Origin: an uncultured Candidatus Melainabacteria bacterium
Lineage (GTDB): Bacteria > Cyanobacteriota > Vampirovibrionia > Gastranaerophilales > Gastranaerophilaceae
DNA: 64,000 bases
Direction: 5' to 3'
Assembly (NCBI GenBank): GCA_949927415.1
Contig: CATLFB010000002.1
Span: 248,001 to 312,000, forward strand
In this document: positions 33,272 through 41,420 of the stretch, piece after piece
Layout of the letters: each line of letters begins with the position of its first letter
Position numbering within the stretch: the stretch's first letter is position 1
Position numbers and translations under genes: made by a program
The notes under the pieces: model-generated
The model's input: only the letters and a program-made list of their open reading frames with translations
The model's database searches: none
Told to the model about the DNA's origin: nothing

Positions 33272-34220
33272 ATGGCTAAAATCATTGTGGCACAAGCTTT
33301 TCAGGGGGGTAGGGGCATCTGAAAACCTTATCCCTCAAGGTATTAAGAGTGAATTTATAAGCAATCTTTCCAAGCAATCAGCTTTTTTTAAAATTTTCGA
33401 AAGATTTTTTAATTCAAATTGCGCGGCGTTTACTCACGCCGAAGATTCTGCGCATGCAAGAGTTTCCGTAAACAAGCGTCAGGTCGCTTTTACATTGGCA
33501 GAAGTTCTAATAACCCTTGGCGTTATCGGAATTGTTGCTGCCATGACTTTGCCAACTTTAATACAGCATCGTCAGGAAAAAATCACCGTAAACCAGCTTA
33601 AAAAGAGTTATTCAATTCTTCAGCAGGTATATGACCGGATTGTATTTGAAACCGGTTCCGAGCCGAAGGATCGGTGCATGAGCGGCATGTATGAAGAGAA
33701 CAGTCATATAATTATGGCGAACAAATTCGCCCCGTATTTAAATATAGCCCAAAACTGTATCGGCAAGGATTCAGCATACACTCAAAAACACTGCACGGAT
33801 TCGGGTACTGCAAATTCCGGGGTTTCTACTTCCGTTCGTCTTATTGACGGTACAACTATGAATTTTCGGCTTTGGAACGGTCAGAGTAATTGGGTTTGGG
33901 GAACTTCAAAACCTTTAGGCGCTGTTTGCGGACGTATTACTGTTGATGTGAACGGGCCGAAATCTCCAAATAAGTCAGGCTTTGACCAATTTGGTTTTTA
34001 TTTGACAAACTATGGCATAGTGCCGGTTGGAACGCAGGCTGAGAGTGAGCATGCTTTTGAAAAATTTTGCAATCAAGCAGTTGCCCCGTGGGGCACTGAC
34101 CTTGGCGGCAATTTCTCTAATGGTTATGGCTGCACTGCATGGGTTTTGTTTAACGAAAATCAGGATTATCTGCATTGCAGCGATTTGGGGTGGAATAAGA
34201 AATCACGCTGTAAGAAGTAA
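33272..34220 (+). pseudogene. Type IV prepilin-like gene with a frameshift at a G6 tract
   Basis: The pilin frame carries QVAFTLAEVLITLGVIG near its start (Ala -1, Phe +1, Glu +5), a hydrophobic helix and a C-terminal globular part with several Cys. It has no ATG close to the cleavage site. The only good start is the ATG at 33272 with AAGGAG 6 nt before it, but that frame stops at 33320-33322. The frames join if one G is removed from the run of six G at 33304-33309. A continuous protein would then have about 315 residues, with a leader of about 75 residues. Options are a sequencing error, mutational inactivation or slippage that switches the gene. A TTG at 33285 is the other possible start. 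Confidence 0.65.
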
Positions 34221-34233
34221 GAAGCAAATTTTT

Positions 34234-34285
34234 ACGAATATCTAATCCGTAAAGGTCTTTTCACCTCTCACCTTTCACTGTTAAG
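34234..34285. repeat. Dispersed GTGAAAGGTGA-type repeat, inverted copy
   Basis: TACGAATATCTAATCCGTAA, AGGTCTTTTCACCTCTCACC and TTTCACT are about 90 percent identical in reverse to 38604-38660. The two inverted copies flank the block from the LysM gene to mtnA. Confidence 0.65.
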
Positions 34286-34304
34286 CTTGAATGTTTGTTG
34301 GACA

Positions 34305-34340
34305 TAAAAAAGCTGAAAGATTTAACTTTCAGCTTTTTTG
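34305..34340. terminator. Bidirectional terminator
   Basis: AGCTGAAAG/CTTTCAGCT form a 9-bp stem with a 6-nt loop, flanked by A and T runs on both sides. It ends the LysM gene on the minus strand and can end the pilin gene on the plus strand. Confidence 0.85.
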
Positions 34341-34363
34341 ACATTTATTTATATTTGCAAATT

Positions 34364-34918
34364 CTATTCGCCCATCGGAATTGTAAGTTTCTGGCCGATA
34401 GAAAGTTTGTGCGGATTTGCCATGTTGTTGGCATTCATAACAGCCCAAGCTTTTTCCTTGCTGTAGCCGCCGTAGAATCTGACCAAAATGCTTTCCAGTG
34501 TATCTCCGTTTTGAACTGTGTAAACTTCGGATTTAGTTTCTGCAGCAGCAGCGCCTTCGGTTGAGGCCGGAATCAGGTTGATTTTTTCATTTTTAACCTG
34601 TGCTCTTTTCGGATTGAAGATTTGGTTTTCATCGCTTGATGAAATACTGCGGTTTGAAAGTCCTACCAATCCTACAAGTAAAAGCATTGTCAGGGCGCCT
34701 GCAATAAATCCGGTTGCAAGATATACGCTCGGTGATTTTTCAGTTTTCTGGCTGATTTTGAAATTCTGCCAGAGCACATCTAACTCTTTTTCTTTGTTGG
34801 GTCTGACATAGACGTTTGGTGTGTTGTCATAACTATCTTGTCTGTATTTTGAAAGTGCTTCCAATACAGCCATTTTTTCCTTAGATAAGTTTGATCTTCT
34901 GATAGTTGAACTCTTCAT
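34364..34918 (-). CDS. Membrane-anchored LysM-domain protein
   Basis: A 184-aa protein with a basic cytoplasmic part of about 60 residues, one membrane helix (about 68-90, VYLATGFIAGALTMLLLVGLV) and a short linker. One LysM domain sits at the C-terminus (about 132-182: YTVQNGDTLESILVRFYGG, NNMANPHKLSIGQKLTIP). It probably binds peptidoglycan from the inner membrane. GAGGGTT precedes the ATG, with a TATAAT further upstream. No enzymatic domain is attached. Confidence 0.85.
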   Translation of the reverse strand: MKSSTIRRSNLSKEKMAVLEALSKYRQDSYDNTPNVYVRPNKEKELDVLWQNFKISQKTEKSPSVYLATGFIAGALTMLLLVGLVGLSNRSISSSDENQIFNPKRAQVKNEKINLIPASTEGAAAAETKSEVYTVQNGDTLESILVRFYGGYSKEKAWAVMNANNMANPHKLSIGQKLTIPMGE

Positions 34919-35065
34919 TTTTAACCCTCACTACCCTAATTATAAATTGTTCTTGCCAGTATCCTATCATGCATATTTTCATTAATCAAGTTAAATGTTA
35001 AGTTTGTTCATATTTTTGACAAAGAGTTGCAGAGAGCGCCGCAATCGGTTATAATTATTAATGTT

Positions 35066-35554
35066 ATGAAAATTCTCGGGATTGACCCCGGCATGGCAAT
35101 TGTCGGTTACAGTTTAATAGAATTCGAGGGAGATAATATAACCCTTTTGACTTCCGGCTCAATTCAGACAGAAAAGGGCAGCAGGGAATCTGCGAGGCTT
35201 CTGGAGATATTTAATGACATGACAACGCTTCTTGAGAATTTCAAACCCGATGTCTGCGCAATAGAAAAACTGTTTTTCTTTAGAAACCAGACAACAGTAA
35301 TGCCGGTTGCCCATGCAAGAGGAGTTATTCTGACTGTTTTGGAAAAATTCGGTGTTCCTGTTTTTGAATACACTCCGATGGAAGTCAAACAGGTTTTGAC
35401 AGGATACGGACGCGCTGATAAAAAAGAAGTCGAACAGATGGTGAAACTTGCGCTTTCAAGCGATAATCTGCCAAAGCTTGATGATACGGTTGACAGCATT
35501 GCAATTGCAATTTGCCATACACGTTCTTGTGTAAATCAGGCTGTGATGGTATAA
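35066..35554 (+). CDS. ruvC: Crossover junction endodeoxyribonuclease RuvC
   Basis: RuvC resolves Holliday junctions. This 162-aa protein is of standard length. It begins MKILGIDPG with the first catalytic Asp, then shows AIEKLFFFRNQ with the catalytic Glu and the C-terminal DTVDSIAIAICH motif with the last Asp residues. I take the ATG at 35066; the frame is open further upstream but without signals. A TATAAT (35050-35055) ends 10 nt before the ATG, so the leader is very short or absent. ruvA and ruvB are not in the window. Confidence 0.95.
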   Translation: MKILGIDPGMAIVGYSLIEFEGDNITLLTSGSIQTEKGSRESARLLEIFNDMTTLLENFKPDVCAIEKLFFFRNQTTVMPVAHARGVILTVLEKFGVPVFEYTPMEVKQVLTGYGRADKKEVEQMVKLALSSDNLPKLDDTVDSIAIAICHTRSCVNQAVMV

Positions 35555-35591
35555 TTTAATAAAAGTTAATTTGGGAATATGAGGATGGATT

Positions 35592-37019
35592 ATGTACAGA
35601 AATAAGATTATGATTATAGCGGCAGTTTTTGTAACTGTGTTGTTGGGTGTAATGATTTGGAGCGCTCATGTTGTGGCTGACAATCATGCACAGCAGAAAC
35701 CCCGGACAGAGCAGGAGCAGGCTGAGCAAAAAATGGCTGAAGATGAGTTTGCAAAAGAGCATGATATGAATCCCGGAGAATCTGAAAATCCTCAGCAGGG
35801 CGAAACCTCAGGCGCATCCGGTGAACTTCTTCCGCAAGCTGATCAGTACAAACCGCTTGAAATCGACGAATCTGTTATTGTGCCGGAACTTACTGAAAGA
35901 ATAGCTTATAACAATCGTGTCGAAAGAAATTATCTGGACAAACTTGTCGGGATGAAAAGATTAGTTTTGTGGAATCCGTCTACTTTCCCGCTGAAAGTTT
36001 TCATAAAAGATCAGGCAAATCTTCCCGCAGGCTTTGCTGACGGAATTCAAACCGCATTCAATAACTGGCAGAACACTTCAAAGCTTTTTGTAATGTTTGT
36101 TTTTGTGTCTGATGAAGGGCTTGCGGATATCGTAGTGGAAGTTCCGGACGGAGCGCCTGCAAATTGCGACGCTGAAGAAGGCATTGAAGTCAGATTCGAT
36201 ATTGCCGGCGTTAAGCTTCAAAAAGCACATCTGATAGTTTCAAAAGACGATTGCAACGGAAACCCCAGAAATGTTGCACAGTTGTATGCCTCAGTTCAGC
36301 ACCATGTCGGACATATTTTAGGTATAGACGGCCACAGCGACAGGGTTGCCGATGTTATGTATTCAAAAAATTCTTATGAAAATATTAATATCTCAGATAT
36401 TGATATTAATACGCTAAAATATCTTTACAACTTTGTTCCGGATGTTACGAACAAACCACTTGAGCAGGAAGAATTGCGAAAAAGATTCAGAATCTCAAGC
36501 ATCAAAAATAAATCAGCTTCTGATATAGACAACTTCTTAAAAGATAATCTTGTTTCAAAAAATAACCAGAACAGCCCGTTTGAAAAAGCGCTCAATACAG
36601 GCATGAAATATCTGGATCAAGGCAATTACAAAATGGCAGTGACATATTTTAATACGGCACTTGACAAAGCAACAGACAAATTCGACAGAGCGTATGTCTG
36701 CAGAATAGCTGCAATCGCGTTTTTGAGAAGCGATAAAGATACTGACAAGGCACTTGAATACGCAAATGAAGCTTACAGAATCGCGAATTCTCCGACAAAT
36801 GATTACCTTCTTGCATACATAGAATATACAATGCAGCAGGATTCAGATGCCCTGAAGCGTCTTGAAAGGCTTATGCATGACTATCCGAGATTAAGGCCGG
36901 CATATTCACTTGCGGCAAAAATTTACGAAAAGAAAGACGACAAGGAAAAATTAAGAGATTTATCACAAAAAGCAAGAGACAACTTCTTCGAAAATCCGCC
37001 TGTTGTGTTTAATGAATAA
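35592..37019 (+). CDS. Matrixin-like protein with altered active site, fused to TPR-like repeats
   Basis: A 475-aa protein with an N-terminal membrane anchor (about 6-25) and an acidic Gln/Glu-rich linker to about 90. A matrixin-like domain spans about 95-290, and a TPR-like helical region about 310-470 (KALNTGMKYLDQGNYKMAVT). The zinc-site region reads HHVGHILGIDGHS (H237 to S249) followed by DVMYS, the Met-turn. Many bacterial matrixin-like proteins have HExxHxLGIxGHS here. In this one the catalytic Glu is His, while the zinc ligands remain. It is therefore probably a non-catalytic binding protein. GAGG precedes the ATG, and a 159-aa membrane gene follows after 29 nt. Confidence 0.75.
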   Translation: MYRNKIMIIAAVFVTVLLGVMIWSAHVVADNHAQQKPRTEQEQAEQKMAEDEFAKEHDMNPGESENPQQGETSGASGELLPQADQYKPLEIDESVIVPELTERIAYNNRVERNYLDKLVGMKRLVLWNPSTFPLKVFIKDQANLPAGFADGIQTAFNNWQNTSKLFVMFVFVSDEGLADIVVEVPDGAPANCDAEEGIEVRFDIAGVKLQKAHLIVSKDDCNGNPRNVAQLYASVQHHVGHILGIDGHSDRVADVMYSKNSYENINISDIDINTLKYLYNFVPDVTNKPLEQEELRKRFRISSIKNKSASDIDNFLKDNLVSKNNQNSPFEKALNTGMKYLDQGNYKMAVTYFNTALDKATDKFDRAYVCRIAAIAFLRSDKDTDKALEYANEAYRIANSPTNDYLLAYIEYTMQQDSDALKRLERLMHDYPRLRPAYSLAAKIYEKKDDKEKLRDLSQKARDNFFENPPVVFNE

Positions 37020-37048
37020 ATTCCGTATTCCGGCAGTGAGAGAGTTTT

Positions 37049-37528
37049 ATGAATAAATCCATTTTAAAAATAATAATATATTCAAGCATATTTTTGGGAA
37101 TAGTCAGCGGCCTGCTGACTATTGTCCCATATGCAGGCGAAATTGTGTTCTGGCTTTTGCTGACGCTTGCGGCCCCTGTTGTAATCGTTTTTTTCACAAA
37201 ACAAAATGTCCTTGAAATCCAAACAGTCAGACAAAGCGTTGTTATTGGTGCGTTGATTGGATTTGTTTCTTTTTTGGTATTTTGTGCTGTGTATATTCCG
37301 GCGGTTATTTTGCTTGCAAGGGTGTTTAATTATTCCTCAAACTACGGTGTTTCTATGTTTGTAAGCCATTCACCGTTTGTTATAATGTTTATGATTTCGG
37401 TTTTTATGAGCGTACTTTCTGCAACAATTAATGCAATGAGCGGTTTTTTGGCTTATTATATGATAGAATTTAATAAGTCGCTGAATTCTCCAAAAAATCA
37501 GGACGACGATACACATTTTAAATTTTAG
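37049..37528 (+). CDS. Unrecognised 159-aa four-helix membrane protein
   Basis: An integral membrane protein with four predicted helices (about 6-26, 30-49, 64-89 and 107-138) and a short acidic tail. No motif points to a transporter or enzyme. It lies 29 nt behind the matrixin-like gene and 13 nt before mtnA, so the three are probably co-transcribed. A weak GAGAG precedes the ATG. Confidence 0.65.
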   Translation: MNKSILKIIIYSSIFLGIVSGLLTIVPYAGEIVFWLLLTLAAPVVIVFFTKQNVLEIQTVRQSVVIGALIGFVSFLVFCAVYIPAVILLARVFNYSSNYGVSMFVSHSPFVIMFMISVFMSVLSATINAMSGFLAYYMIEFNKSLNSPKNQDDDTHFKF

Positions 37529-37541
37529 AAAGTAGAGAAAA

Positions 37542-38609
37542 ATGACAGAATTTCATTCAAAAATAAAAACAATCGAATGGGTTGACACATATTCAAAAAT
37601 GGTTGATCAAACCCTTTTGCCTTACGAATTCAAATACGTAAACATCACAGGCGGCGATCAAATGTTTGACGCAATAAAAACAATGATAGTCCGCGGGGCT
37701 CCGGCAATCGGGGTTGCGGGCGCTCATGGAATAGTTCTTTATGCACAGGAACTCGCTCAAAAAAATCTTTCGCGCGATGAATTCATAAAACAACTTCTGG
37801 AAAAAGCAGATTATATGGCAAGTTCTCGCCCCACAGCAGTCAATCTGATGTGGGCTGTTGAAAAGCAAAAAGAAATAATCAAAAATTCCCAATCAGATAT
37901 CTCAGGAATCGTTGAAGAACTAAAACAAAACGGAATAAGACTTGAAGATGAAGATATTGCGATAAACAAAAAAATCGGAGATTTCGGCGCCGAAGTAGTT
38001 CCAAAAGGTGCAACGATTTTGACCCACTGCAACGCCGGCGGTCTTGCAACAGTCGGATACGGAACAGCACTGGGCGTTGTCAGAAGCGCGTTTGCCAAAG
38101 ATAATACAATACAGGTCTTTGCAGACGAAACCCGTCCGCGCCAGCAGGGTGCAAGAATCACAACCTTTGAACTCACAATGGACGGAATTCCTACAACCTT
38201 GATAACTGACGGGATGTGTTCATATTTTATGAAAAAAGGTATGATAGATATGGTTTGCGTCGGCGCAGACAGAATCGCCGCAAACGGCGATGCCGCAAAC
38301 AAAATCGGAACTTACACTGTCGCTATTGCCGCAAAATATCATAACATACCTTTTTATGTCGCCGCCCCGCTTTCGACAATCGACACTTCAATCGCAAGCG
38401 GTGACGAGATTCCAATCGAAGAACGCTCACGGGAAGAAGTGACGCACATCAACGGAAAAATAATCTGTGCGCCGGATGTTAATGTTATCAATCCCGGTTT
38501 TGACGTCACTCCGGCTGAATTGATTACCGGAATCATCACAGAAGTCGGAATTCTGAAACCGGATTACAAAAAGTCGATTGCAGAAGCGTTTGGCGGGAAT
38601 TGTAAGTGA
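37542..38609 (+). CDS. mtnA: Methylthioribose-1-phosphate isomerase
   Basis: MtnA converts methylthioribose-1-phosphate to methylthioribulose-1-phosphate in methionine salvage from methylthioadenosine, the by-product of speE. The 355-aa enzyme is full length. It has MIVRGAPAIGVAGAHG near residue 49, the catalytic Cys in THCNAGGLATVGYGTALGV near 165 and the Asp in VGADRIAANGDAANKIGTY near 245. The end TPAELITGIITEVG is conserved. It is the third gene behind the matrixin-like gene, separated by 13 nt. Other salvage genes are not in the window. Confidence 0.93.
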   Translation: MTEFHSKIKTIEWVDTYSKMVDQTLLPYEFKYVNITGGDQMFDAIKTMIVRGAPAIGVAGAHGIVLYAQELAQKNLSRDEFIKQLLEKADYMASSRPTAVNLMWAVEKQKEIIKNSQSDISGIVEELKQNGIRLEDEDIAINKKIGDFGAEVVPKGATILTHCNAGGLATVGYGTALGVVRSAFAKDNTIQVFADETRPRQQGARITTFELTMDGIPTTLITDGMCSYFMKKGMIDMVCVGADRIAANGDAANKIGTYTVAIAAKYHNIPFYVAAPLSTIDTSIASGDEIPIEERSREEVTHINGKIICAPDVNVINPGFDVTPAELITGIITEVGILKPDYKKSIAEAFGGNCK

Positions 38610-38660
38610 GAGGTGAAAGGTGAGAGGTGAAAAGGCCTTTACGGATTAAATATTCGTAAA
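38604..38660. repeat. Dispersed GTGAAAGGTGA-type repeat
   Basis: GTGAGAGGTGAAAGGTGAGAG and the following GGTGAAAAGGCCTTTACGGA match 34234-34285 in reverse orientation. The element begins at the mtnA stop codon. Confidence 0.65.
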
Positions 38661-38715
38661 ATGCAGAAAAGTTGCATAATCACAGGGCTTTCAGCCTGAT
38701 AATTAAAATTTAATG

Positions 38716-38750
38716 AATGCGGATTGAAATTTTCATCCGCATTTATTTTT
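38716..38750 (+). terminator. Terminator of mtnA
   Basis: AATGCGGAT/ATCCGCATT form a 9-bp stem with a 10-nt loop, followed by TATTTTT. The right arm overlaps the stop codon of the convergent AbrB-like gene. Confidence 0.7.
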
Positions 38751-38898
38751 CAGGTTTGTATTTTTTGATTTTTAATTCATTGTTTTCAACAACGAGTTCA
38801 ATCTCGTCGAGAACAGGATTGATATTTAACAATTCCAAAATCGGTTTCGGGATAATAATCCCCCAGCTTGTTCCATGTTGTCTAAGTTTTTTATGCAT
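38743..38898 (-). CDS. 51-aa AbrB/MazE-like swapped-hairpin DNA-binding protein
   Basis: A short gene with TTGAGG 6 nt before the ATG. The peptide reads as an AbrB/SpoVT domain: a Lys/Arg start, HGTSWGIIIPKPILELL for the first hairpin and helix, and DEIELVVENNELKIKK for the second strand pair. Such domains bind DNA as dimers and often act as antitoxins. It lies back to back with the 57-aa gene, and two perfect palindromes sit between them, so autoregulation of both is likely. No MazF- or PIN-like toxin is adjacent. The DNA-binding assignment is fairly sure; the role is not. Confidence 0.75.
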   Translation of the reverse strand: MHKKLRQHGTSWGIIIPKPILELLNINPVLDEIELVVENNELKIKKYKPEK

Positions 38899-38909
38899 AA
38901 TTTACCTCA

Positions 38910-38940
38910 ATGTCAATATTATATTATATAATATTGACAT
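38910..38940. promoter_or_regulatory. Perfect palindrome 1 (14-3-14) in the divergent promoter region
   Basis: ATGTCAATATTATA-tta-TATAATATTGACAT. The right arm supplies TTGACA (38934-38939), the -35 of the 57-aa gene, and the palindrome contains minus-strand TATAAT sequences for the AbrB-like gene. It is a likely operator for both. Confidence 0.65.
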
Positions 38941-38941
38941 C

Positions 38942-38975
38942 TAATGCTTATTATGATAATAATTAATAAGCATTA
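38942..38975. promoter_or_regulatory. Perfect palindrome 2 (12-10-12) around the -10 of the 57-aa gene
   Basis: TAATGCTTATTA-N10-TAATAAGCATTA. Between the arms is TGATAATAA, giving an extended -10 at 38957-38962, exactly 17 nt from TTGACA in palindrome 1. It is a second operator candidate with a different half-site. Confidence 0.6.
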
Positions 38976-38995
38976 AATAAGCAAAAGGAGAAGTT

Positions 38996-39169
38996 ATGAA
39001 TCCGGCGAAAAAATTCAACGACCAGCTTGCGCACGAAATTAAAGCAATAGTTGTTATAATGGACAAATATTGTTCATGCTATGAACAGGAAAACAAGGAA
39101 ATCGAGATTGTCAAAACCTTGATTGAATATCTTCTCATACTTTGCAGTGAACTTTGCCGCAGGTATTAA
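38996..39169 (+). CDS. 57-aa protein divergent from the AbrB-like gene
   Basis: A short gene with AAAGGAG 5 nt before the ATG and a consensus-like promoter (TTGACA-N17-TAATAA with TGn). The peptide is helical. It has a basic start (NPAKKFNDQL), an apolar centre (EIKAIVVIMDKY), then CSCYEQENKE and a second apolar helix (TLIEYLLILCSELC) ending in RRY. Four Cys in 57 residues are notable. I know no family. Its promoter is shared with and probably controlled by the AbrB-like product. Confidence 0.6.
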   Translation: MNPAKKFNDQLAHEIKAIVVIMDKYCSCYEQENKEIEIVKTLIEYLLILCSELCRRY

Positions 39170-39235
39170 ATCCTATATGTTTTGTTTCTGCCCAATCTTG
39201 TAAGTTTAATTGAAGTATGAAAATTTAAACCCGCG

Positions 39236-39862
39236 CTAAATGCCATCAAGCCTTTTCTTCAAATCCTTAATTGAAATCTTATATTCGCTTTCGCCAAACG
39301 CAAAATTTCGTGTTTTTTCTGCGCCAATTCGTCTTAACAGCAGATTTATCGGCTTGTTGCGTTTGTTCGTCGTCCAGGTGAGGGTTTCGACGTTGTTTAG
39401 TTCTGCATTTTCGCAAATCCTTTGCCCCATCCCTTTCAGAATTTCAATTCCCGTTTTCGTTCTCATAAATTCCGGCACAAGCGTCATAATTCCGAGGTGT
39501 GCAGTTGAATCTTTGTTTATGGACATTGAATATCCCCCTGCAATTTTGTTTTCTGATTTCACAACTTCTGTTATGTTGCCCGGAAGTTTTGTTGTAAAAG
39601 AAAATTCTTTTATAGCAATATATTTCGAGATTTTATCCAAAAAAGTAGATTTTTTACCGGGGTCAAGGTTATGTTTTACGGAGTCGTAAAAGAAGTTGAC
39701 GAGTTCCTTTATTTCAGTACGGTCTTTTACCGGACGAATAATTGTGCCGGTAAATGAAACTTTATCCTGCATTGTATGTGCGGATGAAAAGTCTTTGGCA
39801 GTTTTACTGTTGCTTATATTACTTGTTTTGGCAATTGAAGTGTTTTGAGCATTTATTTTCAT
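39236..39862 (-). CDS. Possible GNAT-like acetyltransferase, 208 aa
   Basis: A soluble protein whose first 45 residues are low-complexity (Ser/Asn/Thr/Lys) and end in VSFTG. The rest has the strand-helix order of a GNAT fold. AHLGIMTLVPEFMRTKTGIEILKGMGQRI resembles the beta4-alpha3 acetyl-CoA loop (here without a clean Q/RxxGxG/A motif), and LTWTTNKRNKPINLLLRRIGAE resembles the beta5-alpha4 region. Catalysis is uncertain. A run of A precedes it and AGGAAGG lies about 11 nt before the ATG. Confidence 0.5.
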   Translation of the reverse strand: MKINAQNTSIAKTSNISNSKTAKDFSSAHTMQDKVSFTGTIIRPVKDRTEIKELVNFFYDSVKHNLDPGKKSTFLDKISKYIAIKEFSFTTKLPGNITEVVKSENKIAGGYSMSINKDSTAHLGIMTLVPEFMRTKTGIEILKGMGQRICENAELNNVETLTWTTNKRNKPINLLLRRIGAEKTRNFAFGESEYKISIKDLKKRLDGI

Positions 39863-39925
39863 AAAAAACCTTCCTGTTTAATTAAAAAAAACAAGAAAAA
39901 TTTATTGCATATTTTTTACAAATCT

Positions 39926-41308
39926 TTACACCAATTCTCCCTGCAAATACCAGGTTTTTGTGCCTGTAATTTTCGCATTCACAAATTCGCCTGTGAGATT
40001 TGTATCATGCGGGATGTGAACAATCTTGTTGTTGCGCGTTCTGCCCGTAATCACGTTTGTGCCCTTGTGGTTTTCAAAGTTTTCAATCAAAACTTCCATT
40101 GTGCGGCCAACGTATTTTTTGTTTGACTTGAGGCAGTTTTCGCGAACCTTTTCATTCAATCTCGCAAGGCGTTCGGTCTTAACTTCTTCTGCGATAAACT
40201 TGTCCACCCATTTTGCCGCAACTGTTTTTTCTCGCGGAGAATACGCCGCAGTGTTTGAATAGTCCAGTTCAAATTCGTCAATCGCGGTGAGCGTTTCTTC
40301 GAATTGTTCTTCTGTTTCGCCGGGGAAACCTGCGATAAAGTCGCTCGTTATCGTAACATCCGGAACTTTTGCGCGAACTTTTTTAACGATTTTTGCGTAA
40401 GTTTCTCTATTGTATCTGCGGTTCATTTTTTTGAGAACCTCAGAGGAGCCGGATTGCATAGGGATGTGGAAATATTCGCAAACTTTGTCAAGTTCGACAA
40501 CCGTGTCGATAAGTTCATCCGTTATATCAGTCGGGTAAGATGTGACAAAACGTATTCTGAAATTGCCTTCAATCGCGTTCAAATCCCTCAAAAGCTGCGC
40601 CAGACGATAGTTTTCAAGCGGATTTGTTTCGTTGTTTGCTTGCGAATCAGATGCTTCATCTTTTGATTTAGTTGCAAAATCTTTGCCGTAGCTGTCAACG
40701 TTCTGGCCAAGAAGAGTGATTTCTTTAAAGCCTGCCGAGATTGCGTCTTTTGCTTCTTTAATGATAATTTCCGGCGTTCTTGAGCGTTCGCGTCCGCGGG
40801 TGTAGGGAACAATGCAGTATGTGCAAAAGTTGTTGCAGCCTTCGGTTATCGGAATCCAGGCGTTTACACCCTGCACGCGGTTGATTTCAAAGTTTGCGGC
40901 TTTTGCATCTTCTGTTTTGTGAGTTTCTTCGCATTCCAAAACACGTTCGCCTGCGTTGATTTTTTTGATTATTTCAGGAAGCGAATAGATTTTGTGCGTG
41001 CCCAAAACAAAGTCAACGTATGGTGCGCGGCGAAAAACTTCTTTCATTTTCTGCTGTGCTACGCATCCGCAAAAACCGATTTTTAAATCCGGTTTTACAG
41101 TCTTTTTCCATTGCCCCCAAACGCCAATAAGGCTGAAAGCTTTGTCTTCGCTGAGTTGGCGGATGGAACATGTGTTCACCATAACAAGGTCGGCTTCTTT
41201 GGCGTCCTGGGTTTGTTCGTAATCAAAATGAGATAGCATCCCGAACATTCTTTCGCTGTCGGACTTGTTCATCTGACAGCCCATTGTTTCTATATAAACT
41301 TTTTTCAT
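39926..41308 (-). CDS. miaB: tRNA-2-methylthio-N6-dimethylallyladenosine synthase
   Basis: MiaB adds a methylthio group to i6A37 of tRNA. The 460-aa protein has the N-terminal MTTase domain (ETMGCQMNKSDSE near residue 6, MVNTCSIR near 45, CGCVAQ near 80), the radical SAM motif CNNFCTYCIVPYTRGRERSR near 158 and a C-terminal TRAM domain. An insert of about 20 residues rich in Ser, Asp and Asn sits after DSYGKDF near 205. Adjacent genes are on other transcripts. A short leader with GGAAG precedes the ATG. Confidence 0.95.
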   Translation of the reverse strand: MKKVYIETMGCQMNKSDSERMFGMLSHFDYEQTQDAKEADLVMVNTCSIRQLSEDKAFSLIGVWGQWKKTVKPDLKIGFCGCVAQQKMKEVFRRAPYVDFVLGTHKIYSLPEIIKKINAGERVLECEETHKTEDAKAANFEINRVQGVNAWIPITEGCNNFCTYCIVPYTRGRERSRTPEIIIKEAKDAISAGFKEITLLGQNVDSYGKDFATKSKDEASDSQANNETNPLENYRLAQLLRDLNAIEGNFRIRFVTSYPTDITDELIDTVVELDKVCEYFHIPMQSGSSEVLKKMNRRYNRETYAKIVKKVRAKVPDVTITSDFIAGFPGETEEQFEETLTAIDEFELDYSNTAAYSPREKTVAAKWVDKFIAEEVKTERLARLNEKVRENCLKSNKKYVGRTMEVLIENFENHKGTNVITGRTRNNKIVHIPHDTNLTGEFVNAKITGTKTWYLQGELV

Positions 41309-41403
41309 ATTATCTTCCTTTTTTCTAAATTATAATATAAAAACGCCGATTTTTGCGCGGCAAATATGAGCGTATGCAGAAATGTTTGTTTCGTAATTGA
41401 CTT

Positions 41404-41420
41404 TGTGATAATAATTAATT
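41404..41420 (+). promoter_or_regulatory. Near-leaderless promoter of holA
   Basis: TGTGATAAT (41404-41412) ends 8 nt before the ATG at 41421, without a Shine-Dalgarno. Confidence 0.5.
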
